DNA of 40,182 nt. Source: Lachnospiraceae bacterium. Its GTDB lineage: Bacteria; Bacillota_A; Clostridia; Lachnospirales; Lachnospiraceae. Below, piece after piece: positions 7,778-16,210 of the stretch. The position numbers were made by a program, and so were the translations under genes. How positions within the stretch are numbered: the stretch's first letter is position 1; every line of letters starts with the position of its first letter. The stretch spans positions 1-40,182 of the forward strand of contig JAETQR010000034.1 of NCBI GenBank assembly GCA_021770615.1. Direction: 5' to 3'. The notes beneath the pieces are model-generated. The model did not search any database and was not told the DNA's origin. It worked only from the letters and a program-made list of their open reading frames with translations.

Positions 7778-8962
7778 ATGAATAATTTTATTTTTGAAAA
7801 TACAACAAAAGTTTATTTTGGAACAGGATGTGTCAAAGAATATCTGGCGTGTCTGGCAGGAAAGCAGGATGGAAATATCATGCTCTGTTACGGAAAAGGT
7901 TCGATCCGCAAAAATGGAATTTACGGGGAAGTGACAGAAGCACTGGCATCGACCGGTAAACGTATTTGTGAATTTCCGGATATTATGCCGAATCCTACTT
8001 ACCGTAAAGTGATAGAGGGGGCAAAGTTTGCCAGGGAGAATGAAATCGGCCTGATCCTTGGCGTGGGTGGTGGATCTGTGATCGACTGTTGCAAGGCAAT
8101 TTCGATTGCGGCCCGGTATGACGGTGATGTATGGGAAGATTTCTGGGCAAATCCGGGTATTATTGATTTCCGGCCATTACCATTGGGGGCGATTGTCACA
8201 GTAGCAGGAACCGGGAGCGAATGCAATGGCGGTGCCGTGATCACAAATGAGGAACGAAAAGTAAAAACCGGGAGGGATTACCCGCAGTGCAATCCGAAGT
8301 TTGCCCTTATGGATCCGTCCTATACTTACAGTGTTCCCAAATTTCAAATGGTTTCCGGCGGTTTTGATACATTATCCCACCTCATGGAGATTTATTTCAG
8401 CGGTCCGGATGGAGACAATGTTTCAGATGATATGGCGGAAGCACTGATGAGGAATGTTATCCGTAACCTTCGGGCGGCGATCCGTGATCCGAAAGACTAT
8501 ACAGCGAGGAGTAACCTGATGTGGGACGCTGCGATGGCAGAAAACAGGATGATCAAGTTAGGGAAGAGGACTGATTTCCAGTGCCACCAGATGGAACACC
8601 AGCTGGGGGCATACACCGATTGTGGTCACGGCGCGGGTCTGGCGGTACTCCAGCCCGTTTATTACCGGCACATTTATAAAAATGCGATTGAGAAGTTCAA
8701 ACGGTTTGCCGTCAATGTGTGGGAAATTCCGGATGGTGGAAAAAGTGATGAGGAGATGGCCGGAGCCGGTGTGGAGGCATTGGCAGATTTTATCAGAGAA
8801 ATCGGTCTTCCTACCACATTGCAGGAATTGGGAGTGTCTGAGAAGATCAATCTGAAGGAAGTAGCAGATTCCTGTTCGATCGTTTGCGGAAGTTATAAGA
8901 AGATGACGCATCAGGAAATTTTCTCAATCTTTATGGAGTGCGGGAAAGGAGAAAAGAAGTGA
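7778..8962 (+). CDS. Iron-containing alcohol dehydrogenase (YqhD/BDH type), copy 1
   Basis: A 394-aa group III, metal-dependent alcohol/aldehyde oxidoreductase, normally NAD(P)H-linked and able to reduce aldehydes to alcohols. It carries the nucleotide-binding VGGGSVIDCCKA motif, the metal-site Asp and His in GGFDTLSHLME, and the His-rich motif MEHQLGAYTDCGHGAG. The residue run YGKGS near 46-50 replaces the more usual YGGGS of its neighbour paralogue, which might alter cofactor contact. ATG 7778 follows AAGAGGTAAGG. It leads a three- to four-gene operon, and the next start overlaps its stop. Its substrate cannot be read from sequence. Confidence 0.9.
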   Translation: MNNFIFENTTKVYFGTGCVKEYLACLAGKQDGNIMLCYGKGSIRKNGIYGEVTEALASTGKRICEFPDIMPNPTYRKVIEGAKFARENEIGLILGVGGGSVIDCCKAISIAARYDGDVWEDFWANPGIIDFRPLPLGAIVTVAGTGSECNGGAVITNEERKVKTGRDYPQCNPKFALMDPSYTYSVPKFQMVSGGFDTLSHLMEIYFSGPDGDNVSDDMAEALMRNVIRNLRAAIRDPKDYTARSNLMWDAAMAENRMIKLGKRTDFQCHQMEHQLGAYTDCGHGAGLAVLQPVYYRHIYKNAIEKFKRFAVNVWEIPDGGKSDEEMAGAGVEALADFIREIGLPTTLQELGVSEKINLKEVADSCSIVCGSYKKMTHQEIFSIFMECGKGEKK

Positions 8963-9960
8963 GAGAGAGAATATTAGGAAAAGATCTGAAAGTATCTGCG
9001 GTGGGGCTTGGCTGTATGGGGTTTTCCCATGCCTACGGAGAACCAACAGAAAGGAAAGAAGCGATTTACCGGCTGCAGCAGGCAGTAGAGATGGGATACA
9101 CTTTTTTTGATACGGCAGAAGTTTATGGCACTTCGGATGATCCCCACCAGAATGAGGCGCTGGTTGGCGGGGCGCTGAAAGGCTGTCGGGACAAAGTAGT
9201 GATCGCTACGAAATTTGGTATCCATTTTGATATGGAAAGCAATGCTGTCAATAAACCGTTGGTGCCGGATTCCCGTCCGGAAGTGATCCGGGCATCGGTG
9301 GAGGCATCCCTTAAGCGGCTGAATACCGATCATATTGATCTGTATTATCAACACCGTGCAGACCCGGAGATTCCGGTTGAGGAAGTGGCCGGAGTCATGT
9401 CAGAACTGATACGGGAAGGGAAAATAACACACTGGGGGCTTTCGGAGGCCGACGAGAAAACGATCCGGCGTGCCCATGCAGTTTGTCCCGTAACAGCGGT
9501 GCAAAACCGCTACTCCATGATGGCGAGATGGTATGAGGCGTTATTTCCTGTATTGGAGGAACTGGATATTGGTTATGTGGCATTTTCACCTCTGGCGAAT
9601 GGCTTTTTATCGGCAAAGTATGGAAAAGATACAAAGTTTGACGGAGTTTATGATTACCGCAGCATGATGCCTCAGTTTACCAGTGAGGGGGTCGATAAGA
9701 ATCAGGAACTGCTTGCATTACTTCATAAAATGGCGGGAGAAAAAAATGCAACTCCGGCACAGATCTCGCTTGCCTGGATATTATGCAAAAAACCGTATTT
9801 TGTTCCGATACCGGGAAGCAGGAAGGAAGAACGCCTGCGGGAGAATGCAGATGCTGCGGATGTTGTATTAACGACAGATGAGATAAATGAACTGGATCAG
9901 GCACTTGACCGTATGGAAATGTCAGATGTGTTTGGCGGCTCAAAGGTAAAAGAAAAATAA
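8959..9960 (+). CDS. Aldo/keto reductase
   Basis: A 333-aa NADPH-dependent oxidoreductase with a TIM-barrel fold. The family pattern is intact: GLGCMGFSHAYG near the start, FFDTAEVYG (catalytic Asp and Tyr), VIATKFG (catalytic Lys), a DLYYQHR strand (catalytic His), and the late IPGSRKEERLREN motif that binds the NADP phosphate. GTG 8959 is the likely start: AAAGGAG (8945-8951) lies 7 bases upstream, and the GTG overlaps the previous stop codon as GTGA. An upstream ATG at 8938 has no ribosome site. It lies between two iron alcohol dehydrogenases, so a joint role in reactive aldehyde or ketone reduction is likely but inferred. Confidence 0.92.
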   Translation: MRERILGKDLKVSAVGLGCMGFSHAYGEPTERKEAIYRLQQAVEMGYTFFDTAEVYGTSDDPHQNEALVGGALKGCRDKVVIATKFGIHFDMESNAVNKPLVPDSRPEVIRASVEASLKRLNTDHIDLYYQHRADPEIPVEEVAGVMSELIREGKITHWGLSEADEKTIRRAHAVCPVTAVQNRYSMMARWYEALFPVLEELDIGYVAFSPLANGFLSAKYGKDTKFDGVYDYRSMMPQFTSEGVDKNQELLALLHKMAGEKNATPAQISLAWILCKKPYFVPIPGSRKEERLRENADAADVVLTTDEINELDQALDRMEMSDVFGGSKVKEK

Positions 9961-9979
9961 AAAGACAGGAGAGATTGAT

Positions 9980-11143
9980 ATGATGAAAGATTTTATTTAT
10001 TCTTACCCGACAAAGGTATATTTTGGAGAAACAGCAGCAGAGAAAGCTTTTCCGGCTGAACTGGAAAAGATAGGGAAGACAGTGATGCTGGCATATGGTG
10101 GTGGTTCGGTAAAACGTAATGGGATCTATGAGGAGATCTGTGGTTATCTGAAAGATGCCGGTAAGGAAATTATTGATTTTTCCGGGATCATGCCGAACCC
10201 GACCTATAAGAAAGTGCAGGAAGGAGCCGCTCTTGCCAGAGAAAAAGGAGTGGATTTTATTCTCGCTGTGGGCGGTGGTTCAGTGATCGATTGCTGCAAG
10301 ATCATAGCAGCGCAGGCAGTGACGGATAAAGATATCTGGGAAATGGAATTTGAGGATCATGTATATCCTTCCGAATATCTGCCGATGGGAGCGGTAGTCA
10401 CTGCTTCCGGAACCGGGGCAGAGATGAATAACGGTGCGGTGATCACCAATGAGGACACTCATGAAAAAGCGGGAGTTTTGGGAGCGTATGCCCGTTTTGC
10501 CATACTTAATGTGAACTATACGATGTCACTTCCGGCAAAGCAGGTGATCTCCGGCGCATTTGATACGTTGAGCCATAGTATGGAAACATATTTGGGCCTT
10601 CCGAGGGATATCAATCTATCGGATGAGATCGGAGAGGCAGTGATGCGTAATATCATCCGGAATATCCGTGCGCTTTTGAAAGATATGGATGATAAAGAGG
10701 CAAGAAGCGAACTGATGTGGGCGTCTGCCATGGCAGAAAATGGAATTTTGAAGATCGGAAAGGTAACGGATTTCCAGGCGCATCAGATCGAGCATCAGTT
10801 GGGGGCTTACACGGATTGTAATCATGGACAGGGACTTGCCGTGATCCACCCGGTCCTCTACCGTCATATGTATAAAGATGGTGTGAAACAGTTTGCCCGT
10901 CTGGCGGAGAAAGTATGGGAAATCCCGGCAGAAGGAAAGTCACAGGAAGAGTTGGCAGAGGCAGGCGTCCGGGCTCTCGCGGATTTTGTAAAAGAGATTG
11001 GTCTGCCATCTACGTTTACTGAAATGGGAATTACGGATAAAAGTGTATTAAAGAAAGTGGCGAATACCTGTAATCTTACCGTAGGATGCTGCAAAAAGCT
11101 TTTCAGGGAGGAAGTTCTTCAGATCTTAGAGGAATGTTGGTAA
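9980..11143 (+). CDS. Iron-containing alcohol dehydrogenase (YqhD/BDH type), copy 2
   Basis: A 387-aa paralogue of the enzyme at 7778-8962, colinear along its whole length. It has the AYGGGSVKRNGIY and VGGGSVIDCCK nucleotide-binding motifs, metal-site residues in GAFDTLSHSME, and EHQLGAYTDCNHGQG. AGGAGAG (9968-9973) serves ATG 9980 or the adjacent ATG 9983. It follows the aldo/keto reductase by 19 bases. The divergence from copy 1 points to an old duplication with possible separate substrates. Confidence 0.9.
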   Translation: MMKDFIYSYPTKVYFGETAAEKAFPAELEKIGKTVMLAYGGGSVKRNGIYEEICGYLKDAGKEIIDFSGIMPNPTYKKVQEGAALAREKGVDFILAVGGGSVIDCCKIIAAQAVTDKDIWEMEFEDHVYPSEYLPMGAVVTASGTGAEMNNGAVITNEDTHEKAGVLGAYARFAILNVNYTMSLPAKQVISGAFDTLSHSMETYLGLPRDINLSDEIGEAVMRNIIRNIRALLKDMDDKEARSELMWASAMAENGILKIGKVTDFQAHQIEHQLGAYTDCNHGQGLAVIHPVLYRHMYKDGVKQFARLAEKVWEIPAEGKSQEELAEAGVRALADFVKEIGLPSTFTEMGITDKSVLKKVANTCNLTVGCCKKLFREEVLQILEECW

Positions 11144-11255
11144 ATTGCTGTTGGAATGGCAACTGTAAAAAAGAGGCGCAGAAATTGTCCAAAAGCTTGT
11201 GAGAGATTTATGGCAGGATTAAATCAGAGGTGTCAGGAAAGGAAGGAGGACGGGG

Positions 11256-12254
11256 ATGTACCTGAAAGAAGTAATAGTAAGTTGCGCAGTTGTTTTGCTG
11301 ATCACCGGGATGACGGCGTGTGGTCAGAAACGACCTGAAAGGACAGGGGATATGGCACAAGAAGATTCGTATTTCACACAGGATTCTACCGTTGGGGAAG
11401 TAATAGCAGACCCGGCCTTTGGGGATTTTGGGAGGCTTCTTTTTCCGGTAGACCGTGCTGTGTCAGAAGACGCATCTTTGTCTGAAGTTTCTTCTGACGA
11501 TGTCTATGTCTGGTATTCCGGGATCCGGCCACAGAAGACGGTAGAGATCGTCAATCATTTGAAAGCAAGGGCAGATGCGGGTGAGAAAATATATTTTCCC
11601 ATTTACTCGGAGGAGGAGATCCGTCAGGATGCCTCTAAAGCAGATACAGGGTTATTTTATTTCGGGGGCGACCCGGGTGAAAAATTTGCTATCATGAATG
11701 CGGGGGGAGGGTTTATGTATGTGGGTGCCATGCATGATAGTTTTCCCCATGCGTTGGAGGTCAGTAAAATGGGATATAACACCTTTGCCCTGATCTATCG
11801 GCCGGATCAGGCATATGAAGATCTGGCAAGAGCGATCACTTACTTATATGATCATGCAGAGGAGCTTGGAATAAAGGCCGATGGATATTCTCTCTGGGGT
11901 GGTTCAGCCGGGGCAAGGATGGCTGCAGTTCTTGGAAATAAGAAATATCTGCAGGAATTAACAAAAAGAAATGATATACCGCAGGCGGCAGCAGTCATTA
12001 TGCAGTATACGGGTTATACGGATACCTCAAATGCAGATGCGCCCACTTATGCGTGCGTGGGAACCCGTGATGGGATTGCTTCATGGAGAACGATGAAAGA
12101 TCGATTGGAAAAACTGGAGAGCATGAATATCCCTACTGAATTTCATAGCTATGAAGGACTATCGCATGGGTTTGGGATTGGAACAGGAACGGTGGCAGAG
12201 GGGTGGATAAACGATGCAGTAAAGTTTTGGGAAAAACATATTACAGGACAATAA
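11256..12254 (+). CDS. Alpha/beta-hydrolase lipoprotein
   Basis: A 332-aa exported lipoprotein. The N-terminus has a hydrophobic stretch ending in a lipobox (GMTAC, lipidated Cys22), so it should sit on the outer face of the membrane. The rest is an alpha/beta-hydrolase of the esterase/lipase type. The probable nucleophile Ser lies in WGGSAGARM, the acid in VGTRDG and the His in LSHGFGIG. ATG 11256 is 6 bases after AGGAGG (11244-11249). The 112-base gap from the dehydrogenase gene has no clear terminator, so it probably belongs to that operon. The substrate is unknown; esters or polysaccharide acyl groups are possible. Confidence 0.8.
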   Translation: MYLKEVIVSCAVVLLITGMTACGQKRPERTGDMAQEDSYFTQDSTVGEVIADPAFGDFGRLLFPVDRAVSEDASLSEVSSDDVYVWYSGIRPQKTVEIVNHLKARADAGEKIYFPIYSEEEIRQDASKADTGLFYFGGDPGEKFAIMNAGGGFMYVGAMHDSFPHALEVSKMGYNTFALIYRPDQAYEDLARAITYLYDHAEELGIKADGYSLWGGSAGARMAAVLGNKKYLQELTKRNDIPQAAAVIMQYTGYTDTSNADAPTYACVGTRDGIASWRTMKDRLEKLESMNIPTEFHSYEGLSHGFGIGTGTVAEGWINDAVKFWEKHITGQ

Positions 12255-12334
12255 AAAATGGTGAGATAAGCATAAAAGTCATGCGCAGATTATGACGATC
12301 TGTAAAAAAAATTCGCATGCTGGAAAAATTTATA

Positions 12335-12363
12335 TTGGCAATTTGTGTGAAATCATGTATAAT
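12335..12363 (+). promoter_or_regulatory. Promoter of the sensor-GGDEF gene
   Basis: TTGGCA (12335-12340) and consensus TATAAT (12358-12363) are separated by 17 bases. An AATCT/AGATT dyad lies immediately downstream (about 12363-12387) and could be an operator or a leader hairpin. This promoter may feed the long run through polC. Confidence 0.75.
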
Positions 12364-12427
12364 AAATCTGTATATGTATATATAGATTCATTTATACATG
12401 ATTTCCATATATATAGGGGTTGATAAA

Positions 12428-14353
12428 ATGTTTGATAACGGAAGAAGAAATATATGTGTGATACTATGTGATGTGGCAGACCATTATCAGGAGCAGGTTT
12501 GCCGGACGCTTACTTCATGTGCGCATGCAAAGGGTTATAATCTGGCTTATTTTTCGTTTTTTTTATGTTATGGGGTAAATACAAAAAACGGAAAAGGGGA
12601 AGCTAATATTATTAATCTTGTTCCCTATGAGAATTTTGACGGTTTCATCATTTGTCATGATACATTCCAGAACCAAAAGGCAGTCAGTCAGATTTTTAAA
12701 TACATCAGTGAGAGAACCAGTGTGCCGGTTGTGACGTTGAGAAGACCATGGGGGGATTATCCGTGCGTTCTGGCGGAGAATGCCGGGGCAGTCAGGAAAA
12801 TTGTGCAGCATTTTATTGATGTTCATGGATTTACCCGCATCGCTTTTATGAGCGGGCCCAAGGATCATCCGGATGCGCAGTCCCGTCTTGCCGATTACCG
12901 GGAAGGGCTTGCCAGCAGAGGACTTCCATATGATGAGAAGCTTGTTTTTTATGGCGATTTCTGGCGGGAGCTTTCGAAAGATGCAGCCAGATATTATGCG
13001 TTGGAACTGCCAGAGAGGCCACAGGCTGTTGTGTGTGCGAATGATTATATGGCGATTTCGCTCTGCAATGCGTTTATTGATATGGGGCTTCTGGTTCCGG
13101 ATCATATTGCCGTATCCGGGGTAGACGATATCTGGGAGGCTGCGACGAATATGCCCCCGGTAACTACTATTATGATGCCGGTAGAGCAGATGAGTGAGCG
13201 GGCGTTTGTTACGTTGGAAAAGATGATGAACGGAGAAGAAGTGCCGCAGATCCAGAAGATCAATATGAGTCCGGTCATCCGTAATTCCTGCGGATGTGAA
13301 GGTATGAATATGAACGCTATTTTGAAAAAGCGTGTCAGGCAGAACCAGGAATATGAAAAAATGCTTGATCTGGTTCAGAATAACACATATATGTTTGTGG
13401 AGATGTCAGATGTCGATTCTGCGGAAGAAATTGTAAATTACGTAAGGCTTTTAGAGAATGAGGATAATTTTGTAAGACACTTTTTTATCTGCCTTGGAGA
13501 GGGAAAGGGGAACGAGTATCCCAAATACCGTTCGGTTAAACCCGGTTATCCCAAATATACAAAGGCGATCGGAAGTGTGTTTGAGCGTAAAGTCATAGAT
13601 ACGGACGTTTTTCCGACGGAGGATCTTCTTCCGAAAGAGGCGGTGGAAGAACAACCGATGGTATATTACTTCTTTCCTCTTCACAATCTGGATCAGACAT
13701 TTGGATATTTTGCGATCAGCTACAGTGGAGAACATAGCTGTGAAAAGACATTCCACAGTTGGATCGCCATACTTGGGAATGCTCTTGAAAATCTGAGGCT
13801 GAAGCGTAAGACACATACGCTTCTCGATGAGTTGAACAATCTCTATGTACATGATGCGCTTACCGGTCTTTTAAACCGGCGTGGATTTGAAAATAATTCC
13901 CGGGAATATTATAAAGTAAGTTCCGTGAATCAGAATACGATGGTCATATTTTCGATCGATATGGATAATCTTAAGATTGTAAATGATAAATTTGGCCATA
14001 TGCAGGGAGATGTAGCCTTACAGACGATTGCAAATGCGATCGAGAGTGCCGCCCTTCCGGGAGATGTGTGCGCAAGGATCGGCGGAGATGAATTCTCAGT
14101 AGTGGGTATTGGTTATGACAAAGAGAAGATAGAAGACTTTTTAGATAAGTTTCATTCCTATCTGGATGATTTTAATGTGGATAGCGGCCTGCCCTATCTT
14201 GTCAGTGCAAGCTGTGGTTATCACCTCATTTCAGAGTCTCACGATATTTCTTTGGAGGCGGCGATCGTTGAGAGTGATAATCATCTTTATGAGACGAAGA
14301 GAAAAAAGAAGGCAGGGAAGCTCGATAATGTAATAAGGAAAGAGGATATATAG
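12428..14353 (+). CDS. LacI/PBP1-like sensor domain fused to a GGDEF diguanylate cyclase
   Basis: A 641-aa signalling protein. Residues about 8-290 resemble the periplasmic-binding-protein-like ligand domain of LacI-family regulators (VPVVTLRRPW, FMSGPKDHPDAQSRLADYREGL and AVSGVDDIWEA regions). There is no N-terminal helix-turn-helix, signal peptide or membrane span, so it should sense a cytoplasmic ligand. A middle region (about 300-460) carries a predicted coiled-coil linker and a GAF-like stretch. The GGDEF domain follows (DALTGLLNRRG from residue 476, GGDEF at 552-556). The active-site motif is intact, so c-di-GMP synthesis is plausible. The inhibitory I-site, normally RxxD five residues before GGDEF, reads LPGD (543-546), so product inhibition may be lost. 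ATG 12428 follows AGGGG; an upstream ATG at 12398 lacks a ribosome site. Confidence 0.85.
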   Translation: MFDNGRRNICVILCDVADHYQEQVCRTLTSCAHAKGYNLAYFSFFLCYGVNTKNGKGEANIINLVPYENFDGFIICHDTFQNQKAVSQIFKYISERTSVPVVTLRRPWGDYPCVLAENAGAVRKIVQHFIDVHGFTRIAFMSGPKDHPDAQSRLADYREGLASRGLPYDEKLVFYGDFWRELSKDAARYYALELPERPQAVVCANDYMAISLCNAFIDMGLLVPDHIAVSGVDDIWEAATNMPPVTTIMMPVEQMSERAFVTLEKMMNGEEVPQIQKINMSPVIRNSCGCEGMNMNAILKKRVRQNQEYEKMLDLVQNNTYMFVEMSDVDSAEEIVNYVRLLENEDNFVRHFFICLGEGKGNEYPKYRSVKPGYPKYTKAIGSVFERKVIDTDVFPTEDLLPKEAVEEQPMVYYFFPLHNLDQTFGYFAISYSGEHSCEKTFHSWIAILGNALENLRLKRKTHTLLDELNNLYVHDALTGLLNRRGFENNSREYYKVSSVNQNTMVIFSIDMDNLKIVNDKFGHMQGDVALQTIANAIESAALPGDVCARIGGDEFSVVGIGYDKEKIEDFLDKFHSYLDDFNVDSGLPYLVSASCGYHLISESHDISLEAAIVESDNHLYETKRKKKAGKLDNVIRKEDI

Positions 14354-14373
14354 TCCGAAAGGAGGAAAACGCT

Positions 14374-15270
14374 TTGGCAGATGCTACCAAAGACGATTTA
14401 CAATATAGAAGAAAAAGAGTAAAACGAATCAAAAGAATAATTGTTACCTTAGGCGTGATCTTAATTTTACTGCCGATCGTTTTATCTGTTGTTCTTTTCT
14501 GCAGAGTAAGGAGTCTGGAGAACAAGTTAGAGACGATCATATCTGAAAATGGTCTGGAGGAACAGACCCATCAGGCGTCGACGGGAGTTGTAAAGGCAGA
14601 GGAAAAGAAGACGCCGGTTTCGCCTGCTTCTGTTTCTGCTGAACCGGGGGTTCCGAAAAAGGTCTATCTGACGTTTGACGACGGACCGAGCAGACAGACC
14701 GAAAAGGTGCTGGATATTTTGAAAAAGAAAAAAGTGAAGGCTACCTTTTTTATGATCGGAAGAGACGATGAGTATTCGGAAAGCTTATATAAGAGAGTGG
14801 TCAGAGAAGGCCATACGTTAGGAATGCACTCCTATTCGCATCGTTACAAAGAGATTTATGGTTCCTTAGAGGGTTTTCAGAAAGATTTCAATAAAATTTC
14901 GGATCATTTGTTTGCCATAACAGGTGTAAGATCTGCTTTTTACCGTTTTCCGGGAGGAAGCAGCAATTCTATAAATCAGTTTCCGATCAAAGAATATACG
15001 AAATTCCTGAATGAACAGGGAGTGACATATATGGATTGGAACGTGATCGCGGCGAATGGCACGACAGATAATGTCACGAAAGAGGAAATGGTGCAGTCGG
15101 TTATGGATGGCGTAGCAAAATATGATACGTCGATCGTGCTTTTATACGATTCTGCCGATAAGAAGATGACAGCGAAATCGCTGGAGGATATCATCGACAG
15201 CCTTCTGGCCGGAGGATATGAAATCCTTCCCATAGATGAAAATACCGTACCAGTCCAACATGCATCCTGA
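14374..15270 (+). CDS. Membrane-anchored polysaccharide deacetylase-like protein
   Basis: A 298-aa protein with a TTG start at 14374, set by AAAGGAGG (14358-14364). A single membrane segment (about residues 20-44) follows a basic N-terminus. A short coiled, charged spacer leads to a NodB-type deacetylase domain that would face outside and remove acetyl groups from peptidoglycan or another glycan. Motif 1 TFDDGPS (100-106) and motif 2 HSYSH (152-156), with the catalytic base and metal ligands, are present, as is motif 3 RFPGG. In the last motif the usual catalytic His of the L-x-H-D pattern is Tyr258 (LLYDS), so activity may be reduced or altered. It starts 21 bases after the GGDEF gene and is probably co-transcribed. 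Confidence 0.87.
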   Translation: MADATKDDLQYRRKRVKRIKRIIVTLGVILILLPIVLSVVLFCRVRSLENKLETIISENGLEEQTHQASTGVVKAEEKKTPVSPASVSAEPGVPKKVYLTFDDGPSRQTEKVLDILKKKKVKATFFMIGRDDEYSESLYKRVVREGHTLGMHSYSHRYKEIYGSLEGFQKDFNKISDHLFAITGVRSAFYRFPGGSSNSINQFPIKEYTKFLNEQGVTYMDWNVIAANGTTDNVTKEEMVQSVMDGVAKYDTSIVLLYDSADKKMTAKSLEDIIDSLLAGGYEILPIDENTVPVQHAS

Positions 15271-15313
15271 GAAGGCCGGGGCATAAATGCCGGATATAAA
15301 ATCAGTAACCAAT

Positions 15314-15329
15314 GTCTGCCCAGGCAGAC
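15314..15329. promoter_or_regulatory. GTCTGCC-CA-GGCAGAC palindrome upstream of the bactofilin gene
   Basis: A perfect 7-bp inverted repeat with a 2-base centre lies 30 bases before the bactofilin start. The short centre favours a protein-binding dyad over an RNA hairpin, and no U-tract follows. The binding protein is unknown. Confidence 0.4.
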
Positions 15330-15358
15330 CTTGACTATATATTAGGAGGAAAACAAAA

Positions 15359-16192
15359 ATGAGTTTTTTTAAAGAACTGAAGGAAGATATCGCTCAGTCT
15401 GTGAATGAATTGAGTGATTCGCTGGAAGAATCCGTGAATGGAACTGCAGGAACGGATGCCGGCGGGCAGGCGTTAGAAAATGAGGTTCAGAAAGAAATGG
15501 ATTCCATATTGGAGGACGAAAGTCTTTTGAATGATATATCTGCGGATGCAGAGGAAGAAATATCGAATGAAGAAGAAACAGAATTCCCGGATATGGATGA
15601 AGCAGAAGCGGAGGATTCTGCCGAAGAGACAGAAGAGGCCGTTTTACAGGATGAGATTCCATTGAAGATCAGGGAAGAAGCAGAAGAAATAAAAGAAATT
15701 CAGGAGGACGAGACGGTGAGTGAAGTAGATGAGACAGAAGTAAACAGCAGTGAAGAAACAACGGTGATCACAAAAGGAACGACTATAAATGGTGGTATCA
15801 AATCGGATACATCTCTTGAGGTAAAGGGTGTGATCGAAGGTGACGTGGAGTGTCAGGGAAAACTTACGATCACAGGACGCGTGGCAGGAAACAGCAAGGC
15901 GGCTGAAATCTATGTAAATACGCCGAGACTGGAAGGGAATCTGGAAAGCCGTGGAAGCATAAAAATAGATGTAGGTACTGTTGTGATCGGATCGATCTTA
16001 AGTGCTTCTGTCGTTGTGGCTGGTGCTGTAAAAGGAGATATCGAGGTAAATGGACCGATCATCATTGATTCTACTGCCGTAGTACAGGGGAGCATCATCG
16101 GTAAATCCATTCAGATCAACAGCGGAGCGGTCATTGATGGTAACTGCTCGTTGAAGTATGCGGATGTGGATCTGGATACATTTTTTGAGTAA
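15359..16192 (+). CDS. Bactofilin (polymer-forming cytoskeletal protein)
   Basis: A 277-aa protein. Residues about 1-140 are very acidic and low in complexity, rich in Glu, Asp and Ser. Residues about 140-265 form a bactofilin beta-helix with repeated short strands and glycines: TTINGGIKSDTSLEVKG, then GDVECQGKLTITG, then GSIKIDVGTVVIGS and further turns. Bactofilins polymerise without nucleotide on the inner face of the membrane and often position cell-wall enzymes. The adjoining membrane-anchored deacetylase makes such a partnership plausible. ATG 15359 follows AGGAGGA (15344-15350). The long acidic N-terminal tail is unusual for the family and may regulate polymerisation. Confidence 0.88.
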   Translation: MSFFKELKEDIAQSVNELSDSLEESVNGTAGTDAGGQALENEVQKEMDSILEDESLLNDISADAEEEISNEEETEFPDMDEAEAEDSAEETEEAVLQDEIPLKIREEAEEIKEIQEDETVSEVDETEVNSSEETTVITKGTTINGGIKSDTSLEVKGVIEGDVECQGKLTITGRVAGNSKAAEIYVNTPRLEGNLESRGSIKIDVGTVVIGSILSASVVVAGAVKGDIEVNGPIIIDSTAVVQGSIIGKSIQINSGAVIDGNCSLKYADVDLDTFFE

Positions 16193-16210
16193 CAGAAAGG
16201 GCATATTGTT

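Noticed and set aside
11156..11338. 60-aa open frame between the dehydrogenase and the lipoprotein gene
   Set aside because: Its codons run into the lipoprotein gene in another frame, and no ribosome site precedes it.
12280..12319. Hairpin CATGCG...CGCATG with an inner CAGAT/ATCTG as a terminator of the lipoprotein gene
   Set aside because: The inner stem is followed by an A-run rather than a T-run on the plus strand, and the outer stem is short and widely spaced.
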